Notes under the pieces: model-generated | Told to the model about the DNA's origin: nothing | Database searches by the model: none | What the model saw: the letters and a program-made list of their open reading frames with translations, nothing else | In this document: positions 7,779 to 16,422 of the stretch, in pieces | How the letters are laid out: the number at the start of each line of letters is the position of its first letter | Position numbering within the stretch: position 1 is the first letter of the stretch | Origin: JACZWZ01 sp036478235 | GTDB taxonomy: Bacteria; Actinomycetota; Acidimicrobiia; Spongiisociales; UBA11373 | Length of the DNA stretch: 31,171 nt | Assembly: GCA_036478235.1 (NCBI GenBank) | Contig: JAZGDZ010000087.1 | Location: 1-31,171 of the forward strand | Direction: 5' to 3' | Translations under genes and position numbers: made by a program

Positions 7779-8972
7779 GTGGTCGTCGCCGTTTCGGTCA
7801 CCGCAGCGGGCGTGCTTCCGGCCTTCCTGACCGCGGCGCTTGCCGTACAGATTCGAGACGATCTCGCTCTCAGTGTGCCCGTGCTGGGGGCATTGTTCGG
7901 GCTCTTCTTCGGTGTATCGGCCCTCGGGTCGGCACCGTTGGGACGTGTCGTCGAGCGACGCGGCTGGGCCCAAGGCATCAGACTTGCGGCCGCAGGAAGC
8001 GGCCTCACGCTGATCGGAATGGCCATCCTCGCCCGCGATGCGTGGAGTATCGGAGCCCTGTTCGTCGTCGGTGGCCTGGCGGCCGCCACCTCCCAACCGG
8101 CGGCCAACCTCGCCCTGGCCCGATCGGTTCCCCCGGACCGCCATGGCCTCCTCTTCGGACTCAAGCACGCTGCCGCCCCAGCCGCCGCCATGCTCGGCGG
8201 GCTCGCTGTTCCCGGGTTCGGGCTGACCGTGGGGTGGCGATGGGCCTACGTCGCCGGAGCTGCCATTGCTCTTGCGACGTTTCTGGGTGCACCGAGGAAG
8301 GCGCACCGGGCAGAAGACCGGCGCCGTCCACCCGGCGAGGCCACCGCGTCGACCCCGCTACGCATCCTGGTCCTCCTCGCAGTGGCGACAGCACTCGGGA
8401 TCGGCGCCATAGATTCACTCGCCGCCTTCATTGTCGCCTACGCCGTCGAGACCGGAATCGGCGAGGGATCCGCCGGCATCTTGCTGGCGGCGGGCAGTGT
8501 CGTCGCCCTGCTCACCCGTCTTGTCTCCGGCTGGCTGGTGGACAGACGTCAACACGCCGGCCTATTGGGTATCGGGGTTCTCCTCACCATCGGAGCGCTG
8601 GGTGTTGCTGTTCTGGCCGCCGGCGGACGCCAGTGGCTCGTAGCCGGGGCGATGCTCGGATTCGCGGCCGGCTGGGGATGGTCCGGCCTCATGACGTTCG
8701 TCGTCGTATGGGCCAACCCGAGCGCACCCGCGGCCACAACCGGAATCACCCACACCGGCACCTACGTCGGCGCCGCCGTAGGGCCGCCACTGGTCGGCCT
8801 CCTCGCCGAACGCACCTCCTTCGCCCTGGCCTGGTGGAGCACATCCGCGGCACTCGTCATGGCAGCGATCCTGGTATTCGGCGTCTGGCTCTTCGGTCGC
8901 GATGCTGGGGGGATCGCTGCGCCCACCGATCGCGATACTGCTGGAGACCAGCCAAAGGATGGTCTCGAGTGA
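7779..8972 (+). CDS. MFS transporter
   Basis: About twelve hydrophobic stretches over 397 residues, with the loop-2/3 signature region GRVVERRG near 55-62 and a second SGWLVDRR in the C-terminal half, mark a major facilitator superfamily permease in the cytoplasmic membrane. The two halves are joined by a charged loop (AHRAEDRRRPPGE) near 180. The substrate is unknown; it may exchange or export a pathway compound. The start is uncertain: GTG 7779 cuts into the first membrane helix and the frame is open further upstream, as far as a CTG at 7695 that overlaps the MBL stop. GGAAGG at 7757-7762 is the nearest purine-rich site. Its stop overlaps the PHP gene by 4 bp. Confidence 0.85.
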   Translation: MVVAVSVTAAGVLPAFLTAALAVQIRDDLALSVPVLGALFGLFFGVSALGSAPLGRVVERRGWAQGIRLAAAGSGLTLIGMAILARDAWSIGALFVVGGLAAATSQPAANLALARSVPPDRHGLLFGLKHAAAPAAAMLGGLAVPGFGLTVGWRWAYVAGAAIALATFLGAPRKAHRAEDRRRPPGEATASTPLRILVLLAVATALGIGAIDSLAAFIVAYAVETGIGEGSAGILLAAGSVVALLTRLVSGWLVDRRQHAGLLGIGVLLTIGALGVAVLAAGGRQWLVAGAMLGFAAGWGWSGLMTFVVVWANPSAPAATTGITHTGTYVGAAVGPPLVGLLAERTSFALAWWSTSAALVMAAILVFGVWLFGRDAGGIAAPTDRDTAGDQPKDGLE

Positions 8973-9871
8973 GCGACTATCACCTCCATCTCTACCCCCA
9001 CCAGCCCAGCCCGAAAGTACCCCCAACCGGGGCATATCCACTCGACCACATCGAGCGCTATATAGAGGTGGCGGCAGCCCGGGGCGTCACCGAAGTAGCG
9101 TTTACCGAGCATCTGTTCCGTTGTGTCGAATCCGCCGGCGTCCTCGGGCCGTTTTGGAACCAGGAAGCCGATCCGGCGATCCGAGAGCGCACCGAAGCCA
9201 GCGTGGGCGCCGACCGCATCCTTTCCTTGGAGCGCTATGTCGACGTCGTCCTCCGCGCCAAGGATGCAGGGCTTCCGGCCCTGCTCGGCCTCGAGGTGGA
9301 CTTCTTCCCCGAGACCATCGATGCCGTCCTCGAGTTCCTGGCGCCGTACCCCTTCGACCTCCTGATCGGATCGGTGCACTGGATCGGCGGGTGGTGGTTC
9401 GACCGCCGTCACGCCTTCGAGGAGTGGGAACGTCGGGGACACCGACATGTCTACGAGCAGTACTTCGCGCTCGAGACCCTGCTGGCGGCCTCGGGAAGTG
9501 TCGACGTCCTCGCTCACATCGATCGAGTGAAGTTTCTCGGTCATCGGCTGCCTGAAGAGCCCTTGGAGCTCTATGAGACACTCGTAACGGCCGCCGCAGC
9601 GTCAGGCGTCGCTGTTGAGCTGTCGAGCGCCGGCCTCCGTCACCCGATCGAGGAGCTCTACCCTGCTCCCACTCTCCTGGAGATGTGCTGCGACGCAGGC
9701 CTCGACATCACCTTTGGCAGCGACGCCCACCGACCCGACCAGGCCGGGTGGAGGACCGAAGTTCTGCGTGATGTCGCCGTCGAAGCAGGATTCACCCACA
9801 CCGCCCGGTTCCGGGCACGGCGCAGGACGCTGGTCCCGATCGAACCGACCGACAGCCGACCCTCCAACTGA
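8969..9871 (+). CDS. PHP-domain phosphoesterase (histidinol-phosphatase family)
   Basis: The 300-residue protein carries the full PHP metal site: DYHLHL (His5, His7), FTEHLF (Glu47, His48), a glutamate in GLEVDFF, a histidine in GSVHW, another in LAHIDR and the final Asp-x-His in SDAHRP. Family members hydrolyse phosphomonoesters using a trinuclear metal centre; HisK-type histidinol phosphatases are the best known. In this island it more likely dephosphorylates a catabolic or sugar-phosphate intermediate, because no other his gene is near. It starts at GTG 8969, overlapping the MFS stop as GTGA. The long open frame that continues upstream of this start is only the alternative frame of the MFS gene. 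Confidence 0.88.
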   Translation: MSDYHLHLYPHQPSPKVPPTGAYPLDHIERYIEVAAARGVTEVAFTEHLFRCVESAGVLGPFWNQEADPAIRERTEASVGADRILSLERYVDVVLRAKDAGLPALLGLEVDFFPETIDAVLEFLAPYPFDLLIGSVHWIGGWWFDRRHAFEEWERRGHRHVYEQYFALETLLAASGSVDVLAHIDRVKFLGHRLPEEPLELYETLVTAAAASGVAVELSSAGLRHPIEELYPAPTLLEMCCDAGLDITFGSDAHRPDQAGWRTEVLRDVAVEAGFTHTARFRARRRTLVPIEPTDSRPSN

Positions 9872-9883
9872 GGGGTGACTCCG

Positions 9884-10720
9884 ATGCGAATCTCGTTCAA
9901 GACCCGACCCCAGCATTCGAGCTGGGAACAAATAGTCGACTTCTGGCGAGAGGGCGATCGAATCGAAATGTACGACGCCGGGTGGACCTACGACCACCTC
10001 GACCCGATCTTCAGCGACCGGGCCGGAGCCGTCTTCGACGGCTGGACGATGCTCGCTGCGCTGAGCGGGATCGTTCACCGCATCCGACTCGGGATCCTGG
10101 TCACGGCGAATACCCTCCGGCACCCCGCAGTCCTGGCAAATATGGCTGCAACCCTCGACATCGCCTCCGGAGGCCGACTGGAGATCGGGCTCGGCACCGG
10201 ATGGGCCGAGGAGGAGCATCACGCCTACGGAATCCCGCTCCCGTCGTGGCGGGAGCGTTTCGATCGCCTGGAAGAGACCTGTGCGATCCTGCATTCCCTG
10301 TTCACCGAGGAACGCACCGACTTCGAAGGCCGGTTCCACAGCTTGACCGGGGCCCACGGCCTTCCTAAGCCGGTGCAGCGCCCGAGGCCTCCAATCGTCA
10401 TTGGAGGCGCCGGCGAGCAGCGCACCCTCCGCATCGCTGCCCGATGGGCCGATCAGTGGAATCTGCCCGGCGGCGATCCCGCGGTGCTCCGCCACAAGAT
10501 CGGTGTGCTGCAGGAGCGCTGCGCCGAGATCGGACGAGACCCGTCCGAGATCGAGGTATCCGTCAAGGTGAAGGCCGGGGGTGACGCCGCGACTTTTGCC
10601 GATCTGGCCGCCGAATACCGCCAGGCGGGTGCCGACCACATCATCGCCCAGTTCGAAGCGCCGTTCGATCCGGCAGACCTCGGCCGATTAGCCGATCACC
10701 TCGCCCCAGTCGCAAGCTGA
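9884..10720 (+). CDS. LLM-class, probably F420-dependent, oxidoreductase
   Basis: The 278-residue protein belongs to the luciferase-like monooxygenase superfamily, F420-type branch. Visible markers are the LGILVTANTLRHPAVLANMAATLD segment (given here by its ends, about 68-91), SGGRLEIGLGTGW, and the C-terminal PPIVIGGAGEQRTLRIAARWAD region. Such enzymes oxidise alcohols or reduce C=C and imine bonds using coenzyme F420, or act as FMN monooxygenases; the branch is inferred. F420 use fits an actinobacterium. I chose ATG 9884 over GTG 9875 because GAGGGGTGA lies at the right distance before the ATG. It is the last gene of the plus operon and is followed by 110 bp and a strong hairpin. Confidence 0.85.
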   Translation: MRISFKTRPQHSSWEQIVDFWREGDRIEMYDAGWTYDHLDPIFSDRAGAVFDGWTMLAALSGIVHRIRLGILVTANTLRHPAVLANMAATLDIASGGRLEIGLGTGWAEEEHHAYGIPLPSWRERFDRLEETCAILHSLFTEERTDFEGRFHSLTGAHGLPKPVQRPRPPIVIGGAGEQRTLRIAARWADQWNLPGGDPAVLRHKIGVLQERCAEIGRDPSEIEVSVKVKAGGDAATFADLAAEYRQAGADHIIAQFEAPFDPADLGRLADHLAPVAS

Positions 10721-10830
10721 GCCCCGACCCCGGCTAGGAGGGCGCGCCGATAGGCGCGGACTCGGCGGCCTGGGGCTGGGGCCCCCGGGCCGCAGAGCGA
10801 AGAGCCGTAAGGCGAAGAGCCATCAATATG

Positions 10831-10867
10831 GCCGTAGAGCGTCCGCCCATTGCGGACGCTCTACGGC
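10831..10867. terminator. Bidirectional hairpin terminator between convergent operons
   Basis: A perfect 16-bp inverted repeat, GCCGTAGAGCGTCCGC (10831-10846) and its complement (10852-10867), encloses a 5-base loop. It sits between the ends of two eight-gene operons, and the right arm includes the TAG stop of the alcohol dehydrogenase. No T-tract follows on either side, as is common for actinobacterial stem-only terminators. Just upstream, GCGAAGAGCC is repeated at 10797-10806 and 10812-10821. Confidence 0.8.
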
Positions 10868-11904
10868 TCGATAATGACCTTCAGAGCCCCGTCGAGACGC
10901 TCATTGAAAGTTTCGAGCGCCTTCTCGAACTCCTGGAGGGGGAACGTGTGGGTATGCAGCTCTTTCACTCTGATTCGGCCGTCGGCCACGAGCGGGATCA
11001 CGCGGCGCATCTCCCCCGCCGTCGCCCTCACGCCGACCAGCTCCTTTTCGTAGAGCACCAGCTCTTGGAGCGAGAGCGAGACCTCATCGACAGGAATGCC
11101 GACGGCGGCGCACCGCCCTCCCTTGCGGAGCATGGCAATCGCCCAGCGGAACGAGTCGGGGACGCCGGCGCAATCGAGCACCACGTCGGCTCCCAAGCCG
11201 CCTGTTCCCGTACGAACCGCCTCGACCGGGTCGCTCGCCGAGTAGTCCACGATCTCACTCCCCATGTCGGCGGCCTTGGCAAGCCGATCGCCGCGACCGA
11301 CAAGGATCACCCGCCCTGCCCCCAACGCCCTGGCGGCGTCCGCCGCCAGCAGCCCGACCGGCCCCGGGCCGAGCACAGCTACCGAATCGCCGGGGCGAAC
11401 ACCGCCCCGGTTGGCGGTGTGGAGGGCGATCGACGCCGGATCGAGCAGCGCTCCTTCGACGAAGCTCAACGCATCGGGGAGGTGGAAGACCGATTTGATC
11501 CCGTGCACCACGTACTCGGCAAAGGCGCCCTGCCAGTTGTGGCCGTACTGACGATGCACGTCCATGCTCCCGTAGTTCTCGCAGAGGTTGTATCGCCCTT
11601 CGACACACTTCTGGCAGAACCCGCACGCGTCGTGCGACGTACCCGCCACCCGGTCGCCCACCGCCCAGCCCAAGGCCTCGGAGCCCTCTCCGAGCTCGAC
11701 GATCTCGCCCGCCCACTCGTGACCGGGTATGAACGGGTAGGCCGGCGGCCAGAACCCGGGGTAGTCGCCGTGAATGAGATGAGCATCGGTGCCGCAGATC
11801 GTGATCGCCCGGACCCCGCAGAGCACCTCGTGATGGCCCGCCTCGGGTCGCGCGACGTCCTCGATTGAAAACTCGTCCGGACCCCTGAGCACCAGGGCAT
11901 GCAT
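10861..11904 (-). CDS. Zinc-dependent medium-chain alcohol/polyol dehydrogenase
   Basis: The 347-residue protein is a zinc MDR dehydrogenase. Catalytic zinc residues are Cys37 (ICGTDAH) and His62-Glu63 (GHEWAG). The structural zinc site is complete at Cys94, Cys97, Cys100 and Cys108. The Rossmann motif GPGPVG is at about 179-184. It would oxidise a secondary alcohol or polyol with NAD(P). It most resembles the threonine/sorbitol dehydrogenase group, but the substrate is not readable. It is the last gene of the minus operon, 17 bp after the cyclase gene; its stop lies inside the terminator hairpin. Confidence 0.9.
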   Translation of the reverse strand: MHALVLRGPDEFSIEDVARPEAGHHEVLCGVRAITICGTDAHLIHGDYPGFWPPAYPFIPGHEWAGEIVELGEGSEALGWAVGDRVAGTSHDACGFCQKCVEGRYNLCENYGSMDVHRQYGHNWQGAFAEYVVHGIKSVFHLPDALSFVEGALLDPASIALHTANRGGVRPGDSVAVLGPGPVGLLAADAARALGAGRVILVGRGDRLAKAADMGSEIVDYSASDPVEAVRTGTGGLGADVVLDCAGVPDSFRWAIAMLRKGGRCAAVGIPVDEVSLSLQELVLYEKELVGVRATAGEMRRVIPLVADGRIRVKELHTHTFPLQEFEKALETFNERLDGALKVIIEP

Positions 11905-11921
11905 CGTTCCCCTTCCTCCTC

Positions 11922-12812
11922 TCAGATGACTGCCAGCGGATCGACCATCGAGCCGGTCGCACCCCGGATCTTTAGGGGCAGCGCAACGAAGAGGAACTCG
12001 TACACACGATCACGTGCCAGTTCCTCGAGGTAGATGCCCTCCATCAGGTAGATGCCGTTTTCGATCAACAGCCTCGTATGCACCGGTTGGGGGTTGGCCG
12101 GCGTGCCCCGATCCGGGGCAGGCTGTACCTCATAGGTCTCGGTGTCGGTGCCGGTGGCTACGACGCCGCGCTCCAACAACCACTCGGCGGCCGAGAGTTC
12201 GGGCCCGGCGGTCTTGTGCGCTGCCATGGCCTCCACATCGGGCCAGTACTTCAGGTAGCCCGTCCTTATCAACACCACGTCCCAGGGGCGCACCTCGACG
12301 CCCTGGGCGTTTGCGATCGCCTGCAATTCGTCGGCGCCCACCGGCTCGCCTGCCGGCAATGCATCGAGACCGCGGTATGTCGGGGGATCGAGAAGCACGC
12401 CGCGGGTAAAGAACGGCGGCAGCTTCTCGGCGTCGCCAACTGTGGGACCGTGATCGGTGAGATGCTCCGCGGTGTTGCCGCCGCCGTACCAGTGGTTGTC
12501 CGGCCCCACCGTCATGTGCCCGAGGGCATCGACGTGGGCGCCGCTGTGCGACGTCGCCATCACATACTCGGCCATGTATCCAAGACCCGCATCGTTGGGT
12601 GGCCCCCAGGGCTGGGCGCCTTCGGCGTGAATCCCCGGAGGGGTCCGGTAGTTCAGCACCTGAAACGGTGGATGGCCCGGAAAGAGTGGCATCCCGGGAA
12701 ATCGAGATGTCGCCAGGGAATACCACCGGCCCTCCTCCACCAGGCGGGCGGCCTCAACGATCGCGGTGAAAGGGATGTCCTTGATCGGTCCAACGTGCTC
12801 GTATTCGGTCAT
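11922..12812 (-). CDS. Cyclase-family metal hydrolase (kynurenine formamidase / isatin hydrolase superfamily)
   Basis: The 296-residue protein contains the metal-binding signature of the cyclase family, here SHSGAHVDALGH (family pattern HxGTHxDxP), and a later segment VVLIRTGYLKYW typical of the fold. Members are manganese or zinc hydrolases that open amide or lactam bonds (kynurenine formamidase, isatin hydrolase) or have unknown roles in aromatic degradation. ATG 12812 overlaps the stop of the hydroxylase large subunit as ATGA, so it is translationally coupled. Hydroxylation of a ring next to nitrogen followed by hydrolytic opening would suit this gene pair; that is inference. Confidence 0.85.
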   Translation of the reverse strand: MTEYEHVGPIKDIPFTAIVEAARLVEEGRWYSLATSRFPGMPLFPGHPPFQVLNYRTPPGIHAEGAQPWGPPNDAGLGYMAEYVMATSHSGAHVDALGHMTVGPDNHWYGGGNTAEHLTDHGPTVGDAEKLPPFFTRGVLLDPPTYRGLDALPAGEPVGADELQAIANAQGVEVRPWDVVLIRTGYLKYWPDVEAMAAHKTAGPELSAAEWLLERGVVATGTDTETYEVQPAPDRGTPANPQPVHTRLLIENGIYLMEGIYLEELARDRVYEFLFVALPLKIRGATGSMVDPLAVI

Positions 12813-15052
12813 CGCTGCTCCATCATGGCTCGCCACACCCGTTCGGGCGTGAGTGGCAGGTCGCGGATGACGAGGCCCGTCGCATCGGTCACCGCAGCGG
12901 CAACCGCCGGCGCCGTGCACAGCAGGCTTGCCTCGCTGACCCCCTTGATGCCGTACGGTCCTGGGCCGTCGGCGTTCTCCACGCTCTCGCTGAGGAGTTC
13001 GAGGGGGAGGTCCTTGCTGGTCGGGATCCGGTAGTCGATCGCGCCGAGGTTCATGATGCGCCCGGACTCGTCGAGGATGATGTGCTCCATGAGCGTGTGG
13101 CCGAGACCCATGATCGCCGCACCCTCGTCCTGACCGACGACCTGCATCGGGTTCAAGGCTCGGCCGACGTCGCCCACCGTGACATAACGGTGGACGATCG
13201 TCTCGCCGGTCTCCCGATCGACCTCGACCTCGGTCGCGGTGCAGTTGAACTCGAAGAAGGCCGCGGTGCCACCGAGGGGGTGGTCGGGGTCGACGTCCTT
13301 GCGCATCTCACCGTTGCCGATGAGCTCACCGCCCAGTCGGCCGAGGCCCGCTTGAAGCACATCGAGAATCGTCAGCTCGCGATCGGGGAGGCGTACGACG
13401 CCGCTCTCGACGATGATCTCGGACTCGTCTATCCCGTGGAGACGGGAAGCCATGGTGCGCAGTTGCGCCTGAATGTCCCGGCAAGCGCGCAGGATGGCCG
13501 TCCCCATGAAGACCGACGATCGGCTGGCGGAGGTCTGCTGATCGTAGGGGACCGCCGCCGTGTCACCCATGACGACGGAGATCCGGTCGAGCGGTGTCCC
13601 GAGCTCCGCAGACACGATCTGGGCGAAGATCGTGCGCGCTCCCTGTCCCATGTCGGACGTGCCTGCGTAGACGAGACCGCTGCCGTCGGCCAGCAGCCGG
13701 ACCGTCGAATAGGAGAGGCCGCTGGTCGGTCCCGACTTGAGGCCCACGGCCAGTCCACGGCCACGTCCCGGCGGGACCGGGGTGGCCCATTCGATCAGCC
13801 CGGCTGCTTTATGGATCGTTTGCGCCCAGTCGCCGTCGGCGGGCGTATCCCCGGGGATAAAGGCCTCGCCGTGGCGGGCGAGATTGCGTAGGCGAAGCTC
13901 CAGGGGATCGATGCCGAGGGCATGCGCTCCCTCGTCGATGTTGGCTTCCCGGGCCCAGGTCAGCTGCGGGATGCCGAACCCGCGAAAAGCGGTGCTCGGC
14001 GTCGTGTGCGAAAGAATCGCCCGAGCAAGGATCCGGGCTGCTGGCAGTCGGTACGGACCACAGGCAAGGTAGCTGGACTTGCTGACCACCCGGTCCGCGA
14101 TGTCGACGTAGGCCCCGATCAGGAAGTCGGCCTCGATGTCCTGGAATGCCATGGTGCCGTCCTCGAGAAACCCGGTCCGGACGTGGATCTCTGCCGACGA
14201 CCGCCGGACGGCTTGGAACGTCTCCTCAAGCGTCAGGATCAACCGGACGGGCCGGCCGGTCCGGAGGGCCATGAAGGCCATCAGCGGCTCGAGCTTGGGG
14301 TTCTGCTTGCCCCCAAAGGCGCCGCCCGTGTCTGGGGCGAAGACGCGCACCTTCACCAGCGGCAAGCCCAGAATCTTCGCGATCATTTTCTGCAGGAGGT
14401 ACGGGTGTTGGATGGTGCTCCAGACGGCAATCCCGTCTCCGTCCGGCGCCGCCATGAAGCCGTGCGGCTCGATCGTGAAATGGGTCACCATCGGAAACTC
14501 ATAGGTGTTCTCGACAACGAGATCTGCGACCTCGGCATCGACGTCACCCCAACCGAAACGATGCTCGCGGAGGACGTTCGTTTCCGCCAACGGGTCGTTG
14601 GGGCGGAGCTCGGGATCCTGAACCAGCGGCGACGCCGGGTCGAGCGCTCCGGCCATGCTGAAGACACCGCCGGACAACACCTCGTGCTCCACCTCCACGA
14701 GCTCGACTGCCAGCTCCGCCGCATCCTTCGTCTCGGCCGCTACCGCCGCCACCGGCTCACCGTGATATTTCGTCTCGCCGACGGCGAGCACGGGCCGGTC
14801 CTGGAACTGGGGCCCAAAGCGCGGCACGGGTTGAGGAAGATCGGCTGCGGTCATCACGAGCCGCACCCCGGGGACCTGTTCTGCAGCCGTGGTGTCGATC
14901 GAGATGAGCTGGGCGCGGGCGCAATCGAGCGTGATGAGCTTGACGTGGAGCACATCCGCCATGCGAATGTCGGCCAGGTACTCCTGGTGGCCGGTGACCC
15001 GCCCGTACCCGCCGACGCGCCGCGGAGAGGCCCCGACGCCTTCGGCGCTCAT
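12809..15052 (-). CDS. Xanthine dehydrogenase-family molybdopterin-binding (large) subunit
   Basis: The 747-residue protein is the molybdenum cofactor subunit of a molybdenum hydroxylase. It has GYGRVTGHQEYLADIRM at the N-terminus, TGGAFGGKQ, and AFRGFGIPQ, which is the xanthine dehydrogenase/aldehyde oxidase form; the AYRCSFR loop of CO dehydrogenase is absent. The catalytic glutamate is Glu707 in KGVSEAS, close to the C-terminus. Such enzymes hydroxylate an electron-poor carbon of an N-heterocycle or an aldehyde, taking the oxygen from water. The start at ATG 15052 overlaps the small subunit stop as ATGA; an open frame extends further upstream but lies in the small subunit gene. No molybdenum cofactor maturation gene (XdhC type) is present in the window. 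Confidence 0.93.
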   Translation of the reverse strand: MSAEGVGASPRRVGGYGRVTGHQEYLADIRMADVLHVKLITLDCARAQLISIDTTAAEQVPGVRLVMTAADLPQPVPRFGPQFQDRPVLAVGETKYHGEPVAAVAAETKDAAELAVELVEVEHEVLSGGVFSMAGALDPASPLVQDPELRPNDPLAETNVLREHRFGWGDVDAEVADLVVENTYEFPMVTHFTIEPHGFMAAPDGDGIAVWSTIQHPYLLQKMIAKILGLPLVKVRVFAPDTGGAFGGKQNPKLEPLMAFMALRTGRPVRLILTLEETFQAVRRSSAEIHVRTGFLEDGTMAFQDIEADFLIGAYVDIADRVVSKSSYLACGPYRLPAARILARAILSHTTPSTAFRGFGIPQLTWAREANIDEGAHALGIDPLELRLRNLARHGEAFIPGDTPADGDWAQTIHKAAGLIEWATPVPPGRGRGLAVGLKSGPTSGLSYSTVRLLADGSGLVYAGTSDMGQGARTIFAQIVSAELGTPLDRISVVMGDTAAVPYDQQTSASRSSVFMGTAILRACRDIQAQLRTMASRLHGIDESEIIVESGVVRLPDRELTILDVLQAGLGRLGGELIGNGEMRKDVDPDHPLGGTAAFFEFNCTATEVEVDRETGETIVHRYVTVGDVGRALNPMQVVGQDEGAAIMGLGHTLMEHIILDESGRIMNLGAIDYRIPTSKDLPLELLSESVENADGPGPYGIKGVSEASLLCTAPAVAAAVTDATGLVIRDLPLTPERVWRAMMEQR

Positions 15053-15531
15053 CGGTCGGCCGCCTCTGCGACCGCGAGAACCGCCGCAGTGATCTGCTGG
15101 TACCCGGCGCACCGGCACAGGTTGCCGACCAGGCCGTCGCGGACCTCATCGACGGTCGGGTGGGGATTTTTGGCCAGGAGCTCCTGCGCCGACATCAACT
15201 GGCCAGGGATACAGAAGCCACACTGAACAGCACCCTCGTCGAGGAACGCCTCCTGCAACGGACTGAGCCGGCCCTCGGATGCCAGTCCCTCGACGGTCGT
15301 GATCTCTCGGCCGTCCGCTTCGACCGCCAACATGAGACAGGAGTTCACCGACCGTCCATCGACCAACACCGTGCATGCCCCGCACTCCCCCTCCACACAA
15401 CACTCCTTGGTGCCGGTCAGTTCGAGGACGTCGCGCAGGACGTCCAGCAGGTTGTGGTGCGTCGCCACGTCGAGGCTGTGAACCGTCCCGTTGACAGTGA
15501 AGGTCAGGGACGAGGCATGGGCGAACTTCAT
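15049..15531 (-). CDS. Xanthine dehydrogenase-family 2Fe-2S subunit
   Basis: The 160-residue protein has both iron-sulphur domains. A plant-type ferredoxin domain carries CCVEGECGAC with a fourth cysteine in VNSC. An all-helical second domain carries CGFC and CRCAGY. It passes electrons from the molybdenum centre to FAD. The start is ATG 15531, overlapping the medium subunit stop as ATGA; the protein beginning MKFAHASS has the length expected for the family. Confidence 0.95.
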   Translation of the reverse strand: MKFAHASSLTFTVNGTVHSLDVATHHNLLDVLRDVLELTGTKECCVEGECGACTVLVDGRSVNSCLMLAVEADGREITTVEGLASEGRLSPLQEAFLDEGAVQCGFCIPGQLMSAQELLAKNPHPTVDEVRDGLVGNLCRCAGYQQITAAVLAVAEAADR

Positions 15532-16385
15532 GCCGCCGCCAATCGATCGGTGGCCTTTCCCAGGGCCCGCCGACTGAGGACACCCAGCATGGCCTGGCGA
15601 TACTCGGCACTGGCCCGAACGTCTGAGATGGGGCTGGCATGGCCGGCCATCTCCCGCAGCACCGCGTCCCGTTCCCGCTCCTCGGCGCCTCGATCGGCGA
15701 GAACACCGGTCTCGTCGCGCACCAGGAACGGGCGGGGTCCGACTGCGCCGTAGGCAAAGATGGTGACCCCGTCGGAATCGACCAGGCAACAGAGGTTGAT
15801 CGTGGCCAGATCCACTCCGCGCCGCCGGGTCATCCGACCGAAAGCGACTCCGACTGGCCGCGCCGGGATGGGAAGACTGATGGCGGTGACGATCTCGCCG
15901 GGTTGGATCTCGGTCTCGCCGGGTCCGACGAAGAAATCATCGAGCAAGACTCGCCGGGTCCCGGAAAGGCTCATGAGGTCGATCTCCGCCCCGTAGACGA
16001 GGAGTGCCGGCGCGGTGTCAGCCGCCGGTGAGGCGTTGCAGATGTTGCCGGCCAGCGTTGCCCGGTTCCGGATCGCCACCGAGCCCACCGTCGCTGCCGC
16101 CTCCACGAGGGCCGGGAAATCGCTCTGGACCCGCTCGTCCCCGATTACGTCCGTGAGGACCGCGGTGGCGCTGATTCGTAGCACTCCTTCGTTCTCTCGA
16201 ATCTCGGGGCGTATTTCGGCGACGCGCTTGACGTCGACCACGATTCGCGGGCGGATGGTCCCGTGGCGCAGTCCGATCAACAGATCGGTCCCTCCGGCGA
16301 GGACGTGAGCCTCGGGACCGTGCTCGTCGAGTAAGGCCACCACCTCATCGACTGTCTGTGGTCGGGCATACTCGAATGGTCTCAT
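15528..16385 (-). CDS. Xanthine dehydrogenase-family FAD-binding (medium) subunit
   Basis: The 285-residue protein is a CoxM-like FAD subunit. It shows the two FAD motifs AGGTDLL near 31-37 and TLAGNICNASPAADTAP near 109-125, and RPFEYARP at the N-terminus. It accepts electrons from the 2Fe-2S subunit and passes them to NAD or another acceptor. Gene order medium-small-large with ATGA overlaps is the usual arrangement for heterotrimeric hydroxylases. A purine-rich AGAAGGTGA lies about 10 bases before the ATG at 16385. Confidence 0.93.
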   Translation of the reverse strand: MRPFEYARPQTVDEVVALLDEHGPEAHVLAGGTDLLIGLRHGTIRPRIVVDVKRVAEIRPEIRENEGVLRISATAVLTDVIGDERVQSDFPALVEAAATVGSVAIRNRATLAGNICNASPAADTAPALLVYGAEIDLMSLSGTRRVLLDDFFVGPGETEIQPGEIVTAISLPIPARPVGVAFGRMTRRRGVDLATINLCCLVDSDGVTIFAYGAVGPRPFLVRDETGVLADRGAEERERDAVLREMAGHASPISDVRASAEYRQAMLGVLSRRALGKATDRLAAA

Positions 16386-16422
16386 CGGCAGCGATCACCT
16401 TCTCTGGTGCGTGACCTCTCTC

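Noticed and set aside
7769..8968. Long upstream extension of the PHP-domain reading frame
   Set aside because: This part is the alternative frame of the MFS gene and has an Arg-rich, non-protein-like composition; the PHP domain begins at GTG 8969.
10866..10876. TCGATAATGA, a near match to the operator
   Set aside because: It lies in the last codons of the alcohol dehydrogenase gene, lacks the second half-site and is not in a promoter position.
12809..16385. Aerobic CO dehydrogenase
   Set aside because: The large subunit has AFRGFG, the xanthine dehydrogenase/aldehyde oxidase form, and lacks the AYRCSFR active-site loop of CO dehydrogenase.
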